A stretch of 20,610 bases of DNA from WYEN01 sp049976205 (GTDB taxonomy: Archaea > Thermoproteota > Thermoprotei_A > Sulfolobales > AG1), in the NCBI GenBank assembly GCA_049976205.1, contig JBMFIR010000026.1, positions 1-20,610 on the forward strand. The letters are read 5' to 3'. A model generated the notes under the pieces. It searched no databases. It was not told where the DNA came from and saw only the letters and a program-made list of their open reading frames with translations. The stretch's first letter is position 1; every line of letters begins with the position of its first letter. The translations under genes were made by a program, and so were the position numbers. Below, piece after piece: positions 14,389 to 20,610 of the stretch.

Positions 14389-16191
14389 CTATTTCTCTAT
14401 GCTTTCAGGTGCTTCAGCTTCTATCTTCTTTAGTTGTTTTAAATACATTTCTAGAAGCTCATCTTCTGTTGTTGCGTCCTCCGGACTTTTATCATCTCTC
14501 CATCTAATAAATCTCGGGAATCTAATAGAGATCCCCACACCTTCTTTAATTCGATCCATACAACATGTGTGTAGTGGTGATAGAGTCAACTCTGCTCCAA
14601 TAATCTCCATAACATACTTAGGAACAACCCATATATCTGGCTCGATCTCGGACTCAACCCTGGGATGCTTATGTGTTATTTTAATAGATTCTAATCTTTT
14701 GTTTAACTCAATGAGATCTGAGTCTGTGAAGCCTGTACCCACTTTACATACCGTTCTGAAGACATCATTTTTCTTATCATACGCCGCTAGAAGAACTGTT
14801 CCTATTTTTCCTCCTCTCTTACCTCTCCCATAGAATCCTCCTACAACAACAAGATCTACTGTATCGATCATTTCACTCTTATAATCTCTCTTATACTTAA
14901 TCCATAACCAGCCTCTAGCCCCCGCTTGATATATGCCTGCTGGGTTCTTCACAACAACACCCTCATTACCGTCCTCGAGAGCTTTTAAGAAGAATTTCTC
15001 TAGCTCAGAGGGATCTGAGGTCTCGATATATTCAGCTATAGAGAACTCAGGTTTCTGCTCAATATATTTAAGCAATATATTTCTTCTTTCACTCAGCGGT
15101 TTATCTAAGAGACTCTCTCCATCAACATATAATATATCGAATAATCTTACTACAACAGGGTACTCCTCTACTGCTTTCTGTATATCATGTTTTCTCTTTC
15201 TATGCATAAGTTCCTGGAAGGGTCTGTGCTCTCCTGTCTCAGGATCAATTGCTATGATCTCTCCTTCAACAATAGCTTCATTCGCCTTAATATACTTTCT
15301 GCCTAAGTCGACAACATCAGGATATTGATAAGTTATATTCTCGAGTCTCCTAGAGAATATCGTGATCTGATCCCCCATCTTATGTATCTGTGCTCTCTCA
15401 CCATCATACTTAAACTCGACTATCCCCCTCCCCCCAACTTTCTCAATAATTTCTCTAGGATCATCGTGTCTCTCAGCTAACATAGGTCTAACAGGGGTTC
15501 CTATAGAAGGTTTAATATTCACCAAAGCTCCTAAACCTTCTTTTACTAGGATCTTAGCGATCTGACCTAGATCGGCTCTTACATTATAAGCCTTCTCAAT
15601 AACTGCTTTAGAAGCTTCTCCACCACCATATGCGACAGATAGGGCCTCAATTATAGTTGCGTCTCCTACACCGAGTCTTAATTGACCCTCTACAAATCTG
15701 ACTATATACTTAGCTTCTTTTGGTGAAGCACTCTGTAGAAGACCTACTAGAGTTCTGATCTTCATATCTCTAGAGCCTTCACCAGTCATCTTAGCAATTT
15801 TCGTAAGTGTTGAGTGAACTTCACCTACAGTAAGCTTCTTAGCACCAGCACTCATGAAGGCTACAAGAGAGGTTGCTCCAGAAACTCTCTTCTGCTTAAG
15901 AGCCTCAGTAGCTTTACCTAAATCACCTAATCTCTTATAAATAGACTCAACCTCATTCTCAGATACACCGGTAGCAAGACTAATTGCCTTAATTAATAAT
16001 TTCTCACTAATACCGATCTCCGGCTCTCCATACCAGCTAGGTAGCAACTCCCCTTGTATAAAGTAAATTACTTTATCAATATCATCAGGATCAGCTTTCT
16101 TAAGCATTGTAGCAAGTATACTTGTGAGCGTCAATCTACTACTAGTAGCCTCTAACTTCTCAAAAGTTTCTGCTAAGATCTCAAAATACAT
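14389..16191 (-). CDS. lig: ATP-dependent DNA ligase
   Basis: A 600-residue replicative-type archaeal ligase. The N-terminal helical DNA-binding domain spans about residues 1-225. The nucleotidyltransferase domain has motif I FKYDGERAQIH with the lysine that is adenylated (K261), a GEIIAIDPETGE segment (motif III region), EGVVVKNP (motif IV) and LWIKYKRDY (motif V). The C-terminal OB-fold ends in RFPRFIRWRDDKSPEDAT (motif VI). It joins Okazaki fragments and repair nicks, working with PCNA in crenarchaea. The start ATG 16191 is preceded by GGAGGAGT on the minus strand, a strong ribosome-binding site. The 212-base gap upstream holds the divergent promoters of this gene and moaA and nothing else recognisable. 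Confidence 0.97.
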   Translation of the reverse strand: MYFEILAETFEKLEATSSRLTLTSILATMLKKADPDDIDKVIYFIQGELLPSWYGEPEIGISEKLLIKAISLATGVSENEVESIYKRLGDLGKATEALKQKRVSGATSLVAFMSAGAKKLTVGEVHSTLTKIAKMTGEGSRDMKIRTLVGLLQSASPKEAKYIVRFVEGQLRLGVGDATIIEALSVAYGGGEASKAVIEKAYNVRADLGQIAKILVKEGLGALVNIKPSIGTPVRPMLAERHDDPREIIEKVGGRGIVEFKYDGERAQIHKMGDQITIFSRRLENITYQYPDVVDLGRKYIKANEAIVEGEIIAIDPETGEHRPFQELMHRKRKHDIQKAVEEYPVVVRLFDILYVDGESLLDKPLSERRNILLKYIEQKPEFSIAEYIETSDPSELEKFFLKALEDGNEGVVVKNPAGIYQAGARGWLWIKYKRDYKSEMIDTVDLVVVGGFYGRGKRGGKIGTVLLAAYDKKNDVFRTVCKVGTGFTDSDLIELNKRLESIKITHKHPRVESEIEPDIWVVPKYVMEIIGAELTLSPLHTCCMDRIKEGVGISIRFPRFIRWRDDKSPEDATTEDELLEMYLKQLKKIEAEAPESIEK

Positions 16192-16377
16192 TATACTCCT
16201 CCAATAAATATCTTTAGGTAAAGAAATAAATTAGTCATAGCCACGATCAATAATAAGGAACTACATGAAACATGTAAATATCGAGGCACTGCCCATAAAT
16301 ATATTGGCTGATTATTTCAGAAAATAATTTATAATATTCCATAGTGCTAATATATAATATCAGAAGAGGGTTTAGGA

Positions 16378-16403
16378 AGAATCACTAAACTAGGGATGAT
16401 TCT
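16378..16403 (+). promoter_or_regulatory. Hairpin over the moaA ribosome-binding site
   Basis: AGAATCA (16378-16384) and TGATTCT (16397-16403) are perfect 7-base arms with a 12-base loop, ending at the base before the moaA ATG. The GGGATGAT ribosome-binding site lies across the loop and 3' arm, so folding would hide it. A TATA-like TAATATATAATAT (16349-16361) predicts an RNA 5' end close to the first arm. The regulatory role is inferred. Confidence 0.35.
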
Positions 16404-17453
16404 ATGATTAAGGATGTATTAGATAGATATGGCAGACCTATAAAGATCCTTCGAATAACACTTACACATAGATGTAATTTTAATTGCTTCTTCTGCCACA
16501 TGGAGGGAGAAGACCCTAGCGATAGAACAGAACTATCGTCCGAAGAGATAACACTAGTAGCCAAAGCCTTCTCTAGAATAGGTGTCAAGGAATATAAAAT
16601 AACTGGTGGTGAACCACTACTACGAAGAGATTTAGAGAATATAATTAATTCTCTTAAGAATATTGTTGGTGCTCTAGATGTTTCGTTAACAACTAATGGA
16701 AGCTTGCTAGAGGAAAGAGTTGATAGTTTAAGGGAGGCGGGTTTAGACAGAATCAATATAAGTATACACTCATTAAGAAGAGAAGTGTACAAGAAAATAA
16801 CAGGATATGACTATCTCGACAAAGTTCTTAGGGGATTTAATAGAGCTAAAAAGCTTGATTTTAAGAGAATAAAAGTTAATGTGGTTATTTTAAAAGGATT
16901 AAATGATAAGGAGATACCCGATTTCATAGAACTCATAAAAGGAGATAATAGATTAGTTCTCCAATTAATTGAACTTCACCCAGTTGGTTTTGGAAGAAAT
17001 GTTTTTCATGAGTATTTTATGTCTCTCGAGGAGATCGAGAAGAGAATAATAGAGTTATCATCTACATTCAACATAAGAAGAGATCTTCATAATAGACCTA
17101 TCTATCATTTAAGAGATGGAGGCTTCATAGAGATTGTTAAACCAGTCAGCAACCCTATCTTCTGTGCAGGATGTACTAGACTTAGACTTACATCGAACGG
17201 TTACATAAGACCTTGCTTAATGAAGAATTCTGATGGCGTAGATATAAAACCTATTTTACGCAACGAGAAATTAAATGAGGAGGAGAAGATTAATGAAATA
17301 ATAAAATCAATATATAAGGTTGTGGAGATCAGAGAACCTTCTGCTATGTGGAGAATTGATCCTACCCTAGACTATTTAGTCAGTAAATACAACTTTAACT
17401 ATGATCTGAGGCAAAGAGTAAGAATAAATATACCTAAGAAACTCTCGGAGTAG
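16404..17453 (+). CDS. moaA: MoaA, GTP 3',8-cyclase (radical SAM)
   Basis: A 349-residue radical SAM enzyme for the first step of molybdopterin/tungstopterin synthesis, converting GTP to 3',8-cyclo-7,8-dihydro-GTP. The SAM-binding [4Fe-4S] cluster ligands are C24, C28 and C31 (THRCNFNCFFCHMEGED), with the GGEP motif at 68-71. The second, substrate-binding cluster ligands are C254, C257 and C271 (FCAGCTRLRLTSNGYIRPC), which identifies MoaA rather than another radical SAM protein. The C-terminus ends KKLSE; the terminal Gly-Gly known from bacterial and human MoaA is absent. ATG 16404 follows GGGATGAT at the distance seen for other genes here. A cofactor for tungsten or molybdenum oxidoreductases is implied, but no other moa/moe gene is in the window. 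Confidence 0.93.
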   Translation: MIKDVLDRYGRPIKILRITLTHRCNFNCFFCHMEGEDPSDRTELSSEEITLVAKAFSRIGVKEYKITGGEPLLRRDLENIINSLKNIVGALDVSLTTNGSLLEERVDSLREAGLDRINISIHSLRREVYKKITGYDYLDKVLRGFNRAKKLDFKRIKVNVVILKGLNDKEIPDFIELIKGDNRLVLQLIELHPVGFGRNVFHEYFMSLEEIEKRIIELSSTFNIRRDLHNRPIYHLRDGGFIEIVKPVSNPIFCAGCTRLRLTSNGYIRPCLMKNSDGVDIKPILRNEKLNEEEKINEIIKSIYKVVEIREPSAMWRIDPTLDYLVSKYNFNYDLRQRVRINIPKKLSE

Positions 17454-17459
17454 TAGTTC

Positions 17460-18299
17460 CTAATGCTTTAACTCTATTTTCTGAATAATATCTAGAAGCT
17501 TCTCTCTATATGATCTGGTTAGATGAACCTCTAGATCATATTTAGATCTCTCTTCATCAGGTAATTTTATACCTAGCGATGATATAAGCACATAGCCTCT
17601 ACTTAGTATAGTTCTTATCTTAGCGAGTTCATTTCTTCTAATCAAATTATTAATATATTCATCAAACTTATAGTAGCTGAGAAGCTCTGAAGGACTTGGG
17701 TTATATCCGCAGATTATGCATACTCCATCAGGCATTAATGAATTGAATCTGCATCTTGGGCACTCAGGAGGTATCTCAGGGTCTCTTGAGAGAGACCACC
17801 ACTTAACCCATTGATACCTTAGATTTGAGATAAGATCCTCTCTACTGAATTTAGTAGCGTATTTATATAATAGAGGCGCATAACCAAGGATCCAGGGACC
17901 CTCAGAGGAGACTATATATTCTAGTTGTTCTTGGCTTATCTCTACCCCAGACTCAAGGATGATCTGTGAGATCAAAGATCTTATTTTTTCAATGTTTCTT
18001 CTGATCCTACTAGCAAGTCTCTCCATATCAGGTTTCTTATCTTCATCCCATAGGATCTCAACAACTTTCTTAGCTATGTATTTCAATAGTTCTATGTCTA
18101 GACCTAAGTATCTGATCTGTAGGTTATTTACGAGATCATCAAATTTTTCCTCGATCCACTGATCAAGATCATAAGAAGTTCTTCTCTGACCTCTAGCAGT
18201 TTTCTTGCTCTTGCTGACACTTTTCGCCTCTTTCTTACTCTCCTTCTTCTTCTCTCTTTCTTCTTCAGCTACTTCCTTAGATTTTTTTCTTTTAGGCAT
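17460..18299 (-). CDS. Uncharacterised protein with Lys-rich N-terminus and zinc ribbon
   Basis: A 279-residue protein I do not recognise. Residues 1-40 are extremely basic and low in complexity (KKSKE, EREKKKESKKEAKS). A helical domain follows (about 45-165), with conserved-looking PWILGYAPLLYKYATKFS. A four-cysteine zinc ribbon comes next, C180-x2-C183 and C194-x2-C197 (CPRCRFN, then CIICGYNPS), and a helical C-terminus ends it. The basic tail and zinc ribbon suggest nucleic-acid binding or ribosome association. It faces moaA with 6 bases between stops. The 113-residue gene upstream lies 80 bases away on the same strand, so the two may be co-transcribed. The gene is clearly coding; its function is unknown. 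Confidence 0.65.
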   Translation of the reverse strand: MPKRKKSKEVAEEEREKKKESKKEAKSVSKSKKTARGQRRTSYDLDQWIEEKFDDLVNNLQIRYLGLDIELLKYIAKKVVEILWDEDKKPDMERLASRIRRNIEKIRSLISQIILESGVEISQEQLEYIVSSEGPWILGYAPLLYKYATKFSREDLISNLRYQWVKWWSLSRDPEIPPECPRCRFNSLMPDGVCIICGYNPSPSELLSYYKFDEYINNLIRRNELAKIRTILSRGYVLISSLGIKLPDEERSKYDLEVHLTRSYREKLLDIIQKIELKH

Positions 18300-18379
18300 A
18301 TAAACCGCTTCCTTATGTTTCTTAAACCAGTAATTATCCTAAGATTAAAAACCTTGAGAAAATAAAAAAGCTACAGAGT

Positions 18380-18721
18380 TTATTCCTCACGATAAAATTC
18401 TACAGTAATTCTCACTCTAAGATTCTGCGTAGATATAGGTGGAGGCGATTTACCAAGATCCGCTGCAAAAACAACTTGATTTCCTAGTGAGTCTTGGAAC
18501 AATACCTCAGCTACATAACTCTTATCTAAACCCCCAGATAAACTTCTCATTAATGCATCATAGATCCTTGAGAGAGCCATCTGCATAGCGACTGGACTAG
18601 AGAAATCCTCAGGTCTTAATCTAATCTCTTTAAAAGCATTAATTACCTCACCTACTCTAGCCCTCCCAAAAAACACTATTCTATAAACAGGTTCTTCACT
18701 AAAAATCTCTTCACTGGACAT
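18380..18721 (-). CDS. Conserved-looking small protein of unknown function
   Basis: A 113-residue acidic protein with no motif I can name. The predicted order is a strand (EPVYRIVFFGRARVG), a helix (GEVINAFKEIRL), a long helix (PVAMQMALSRIYDALMRSLSGG) and a beta-hairpin (SYVAEVLFQDSLGNQVVFAADLG), then a last strand (NLRVRITVEFYREE). It looks like a compact alpha/beta fold without membrane segments or cysteines. It is divergent from trpS, sharing a 107-base gap, and lies upstream of the zinc-ribbon gene on the same strand. ATG 18721 is the start. Coding is supported by its regular composition and intact frame; the role cannot be assigned. Confidence 0.55.
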   Translation of the reverse strand: MSSEEIFSEEPVYRIVFFGRARVGEVINAFKEIRLRPEDFSSPVAMQMALSRIYDALMRSLSGGLDKSYVAEVLFQDSLGNQVVFAADLGKSPPPISTQNLRVRITVEFYREE

Positions 18722-18778
18722 AGCAGAGCCTTATATACATATTCTTTAGAGCCTTATAACGTCACATGAAGCGCTGAA

Positions 18779-18789
18779 AAATATTTATA
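18779..18789 (+). promoter_or_regulatory. TATA box of trpS
   Basis: AAATATTTATA lies about 45 bases before GTG 18829. It predicts a leader of around 18 bases that holds GGTGCTC (18814-18820), a plausible ribosome-binding site though set a little far from the start. Confidence 0.45.
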
Positions 18790-18828
18790 GCTGATTGTTT
18801 CTAATAGTGATTTGGTGCTCTAAAGTTT

Positions 18829-19992
18829 GTGGCGAAGAAATCAGAAGAAACAGAAGAATTCCAAGTAACTCCTTGGGAAGTTAGGGGTAGAGTTGATTAC
18901 GAAAAACTTATAAAGATCTTTGGGACAAGTCCTTTAACAAAAGATCTATTAGATAAGTTTGGAAGATTAATAAATCAAGAGCTACATGTTCTATTAAGAA
19001 GAAGAGTATTCTTTTCTCACAGAGATTTTGATAAGGTTCTAGAAGATTTAGAGAGAGGAGAGAAAATATTTCTATACACAGGTAGAGGACCTTCAGGTCC
19101 AATGCATATTGGCCACTTAATACCTTTCATAATGACTAAATGGCTCCAAGACGTAATGAATGCAAATGTTTATATAATGATTACAGATGATGAAAAGTTT
19201 CTCGACGAGGAAGGTATGACACTTGATGAGGTCAGGAAATGGTCTTATGAAAACATTCTTGATATAATTGCTGTGGGATTTGATCCTGACAAAACATTTA
19301 TTTTCCAAGATACTGAGTACATAAGAAATATGTATCCTCTAGCCATCAAAATAGCTAAGAGAATAAACTTTAATTTAGTGAGATCAGTGTTTGGGTTCAC
19401 AGGATCAACTAATATAGGCTTATTATTCTACCCAGCACTACAGATCGTGCCAACAATGTTTGAGAAGAGAAGATGTCTGATCCCTGCAGCAATAGATCAA
19501 GATCCTTACTGGAGAATACAGAGAGATTTAGCGGAGAGCTTCGGATACTACAAGGCGGCAGCTATACACTCAAGATTCCTGCCACCACTAACAGGTCTAG
19601 AGGGTAAAATGAGCTCCTCAAAACCAGAGACAGCAATATTTCTCCACGACGATCCTAAGACCGTGAGAACCAAGATAATGAGATACGCATTCTCAGGAGG
19701 ACAGCCCACGGTGGAGCTCCACAGAAAGCTAGGAGGAAACCCAGATATAGATGTGTCTTTCCAGTGGCTCTACATGTTCTTCGAACCAGATGACAAAGCT
19801 ATCAAATCAATTGAAGAAGACTATAGATCAGGTAAATTATTGACTGAAGAGTTAAAAGAGATACTTATTAATAAACTTAATGAGTTCTTAGAGAAACACA
19901 GAGCTAAGAGAGAAGAAGCAAAAGAACTAATACACGTATTTAAATACGATGGAAAACTAGCTAGAAAAATGTGGGAAACAATATATGAATAA
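18829..19992 (+). CDS. trpS: Tryptophanyl-tRNA synthetase, archaeal/eukaryal type
   Basis: A 387-residue class I synthetase charging tRNA-Trp. The N-terminal extension (about residues 1-80) includes TPWEVRGRVDYEKLIKIFG, typical of archaeal and eukaryotic TrpRS and absent from bacterial ones. The Rossmann core shows TGRGPSGPMHIGH with HIGH at 93-96 and KMSSS at 260-264 in LEGKMSSSKPETAIF. The segment AAIDQDPYWRIQRDLAE contributes to tryptophan and ATP binding as in the eukaryal group. The GTG at 18829 is the only suitable start, since an in-frame TAA at 18820 closes the upstream frame. It is a single gene, convergent with the membrane-protein gene at the right edge. Confidence 0.96.
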   Translation: MAKKSEETEEFQVTPWEVRGRVDYEKLIKIFGTSPLTKDLLDKFGRLINQELHVLLRRRVFFSHRDFDKVLEDLERGEKIFLYTGRGPSGPMHIGHLIPFIMTKWLQDVMNANVYIMITDDEKFLDEEGMTLDEVRKWSYENILDIIAVGFDPDKTFIFQDTEYIRNMYPLAIKIAKRINFNLVRSVFGFTGSTNIGLLFYPALQIVPTMFEKRRCLIPAAIDQDPYWRIQRDLAESFGYYKAAAIHSRFLPPLTGLEGKMSSSKPETAIFLHDDPKTVRTKIMRYAFSGGQPTVELHRKLGGNPDIDVSFQWLYMFFEPDDKAIKSIEEDYRSGKLLTEELKEILINKLNEFLEKHRAKREEAKELIHVFKYDGKLARKMWETIYE

Positions 19993-20065
19993 TGATAAAA
20001 TAAAAATTTATTATTATAAATCGTCTAAAAGCAGTCAAATGTCTAAATGAAAATTTTGACTCATG

Positions 20066-20090
20066 GCAACAATTAATTAATTATTGCTTT
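20066..20090 (+). terminator. Inverted repeat in the trpS/membrane-gene convergent gap
   Basis: GCAA-C-AATTAATT (from 20066) pairs with AATTAATT-A-TTGC (to 20087), interrupted by one mismatch, and TTT follows on the plus strand. It lies about 75 bases after the trpS stop and overlaps the stop codon of the opposite gene. It may end transcription from either side. Confidence 0.3.
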
Positions 20091-20610
20091 ACGCCTTTGC
20101 ACACAGAATCATCTCTTAGGATACTGCGGTAATTTGTAAATATTATCATGTATATTAAAGCTATTATTATCAAAATATCAATGATTGTCCACAAATAGCT
20201 AGTCGCTATTAATCTCATGAAGTTATGAGGGGTCTTTATAAGCACCGAATGATATTTGAGCATCAAGTAGGCAAAATCTGTTAAGAATAATACTAAGAAG
20301 ATCTGTGCCATTGCATTAAAAATCTGAGGAGTCCCTAGAGATAGAAAAGCGGATATTGTCAGTCCTACAAACATTGCGAAGAGTAAAGCTCTGAAGAATA
20401 TTTTTGCTAAGATCTTGATATTAAATCTATATAGATAGCTTAGAGCCATGATAGACACTCTTTTCCTCAGACCTTTAAGAACCTCTAATGGCCTCGTATA
20501 AGGACTGTAATAAGAAGCATTTGGGTTCTTAACATTATAGACGTATATGCTATTCGCGGTAGCGGTGCAGAAGCCCTTTAATCTACTCCTAAGAGAAAAG
20601 TCTCGATCTT
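20081..20610 (-). CDS. Membrane protein, C-terminal part (5' end beyond the window)
   Basis: The frame is open from the stop at 20081-20083 all the way to the window edge. The visible 175 or so residues are therefore the C-terminal part of a longer protein, not a 125-residue gene starting at GTG 20458. The part at the edge is hydrophilic, with GFCTATANSIYVYN and NASYYSPYTRPLEVLKGLRKR. Three hydrophobic helices follow (LAKIFFRALLFAMFVGLTIS; IFNAMAQIFLVLFLTDFAYL; LWTIIDILIIIALIYMIIF), then a short charged tail. A soluble catalytic or sensor domain ahead of a three-helix anchor is possible, as in some membrane glycosyltransferases, but nothing visible proves it. The family is unknown. Confidence 0.6.
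   Translation of the reverse strand, partial: DRDFSLRSRLKGFCTATANSIYVYNVKNPNASYYSPYTRPLEVLKGLRKRVSIMALSYLYRFNIKILAKIFFRALLFAMFVGLTISAFLSLGTPQIFNAMAQIFLVLFLTDFAYLMLKYHSVLIKTPHNFMRLIATSYLWTIIDILIIIALIYMIIFTNYRSILRDDSVCKGVKQ

Noticed and set aside
14399..15328. Two plus-strand frames (14399-14833 and 14933-15328) opposite DNA ligase
   Set aside because: They are Ser/Leu-rich shadow frames antisense to a gene with all ligase motifs; no ribosome-binding site or known domain.
16192..16403. Small gene in the 212-base ligase-moaA gap
   Set aside because: No frame of useful length; the gap is explained by two divergent promoters, the ligase ribosome-binding site and the moaA hairpin.
20081..20458. 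A complete 125-residue membrane protein starting at GTG 20458
   Set aside because: The frame stays open upstream to the window edge without a stop, with sensible composition, so this is more likely the end of a longer gene.

Overview
The window is AT-rich archaeal chromosome, and the gene content points to the crenarchaeal/TACK side. It carries a CdvB-type ESCRT-III cell-division protein, a TATA-binding protein, an ATP-dependent DNA ligase, a eukaryote-type tryptophanyl-tRNA synthetase, aRF1, an Lsm (SmAP) protein followed by ribosomal protein L37e, a MCT-1-like PUA protein and a geranylgeranyl-reductase-type flavoprotein. AGA dominates arginine codons. TATA-like boxes sit about 25-30 nt before many starts, and GGTG/GAGGT ribosome-binding sites match the archaeal 16S 3' end. 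A hyperthermophilic member of the Desulfurococcales/Acidilobales type is the best guess; the species cannot be named from the sequence. No rRNA, tRNA, CRISPR array or mobile element was found.

Layout. 1-231 is a leader region with a perfect palindrome in front of a ribbon-helix-helix regulator (232-567). Next come a HTH plus C2H2-finger protein (717-1172), an Lsm gene, and an L37e gene (1513-1707) that has no ATG/GTG/TTG at its expected start. A membrane mannosyltransferase-like protein (1893-3257) follows. An acyl-CoA dehydrogenase lies on the minus strand (3292-4458). Then comes a plus-strand run: DUF59/SufT-like protein, serS, a winged-helix/coiled-coil protein, aRF1 (7279-8386) and the PUA protein. 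After these are a CoA-transferase (9023-10681) and an aldo/keto reductase (10811-11767). The minus strand then carries a geranylgeranyl-reductase-like flavoprotein and TBP. CdvB (plus) converges with DNA ligase (minus). MoaA (plus) converges with a Zn-ribbon protein and a small unknown protein (minus). trpS (plus) converges with a membrane protein that runs off the right edge.

How the genes work together. Much of the window is information processing: transcription (TBP, regulators), translation (L37e, SerRS, TrpRS, aRF1, MCT-1-like), RNA handling (Lsm), replication/repair (ligase) and division (CdvB). A second theme is acyl-CoA and redox metabolism (acyl-CoA dehydrogenase, CoA-transferase, aldo/keto reductase, flavoprotein), scattered rather than in one operon.

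Most notable observation. The aRF1 reading frame has no ordinary start for its conserved N-terminus. It becomes continuous only if a ribosome that starts at GTG 7279 reads Met-Thr-Ser-Ile, meets an in-frame UAG at 7291, and shifts +1 (AUU-U-AGC). This has the same arrangement as the autoregulatory frameshift of bacterial release factor 2 (CUU-U-GAC), now in an archaeal release factor. A single-base sequence error is the main competing explanation. The same gene also has changed stop-codon-recognition motifs (NIKL for NIKS, YRTDKWF for YxCxxxF).
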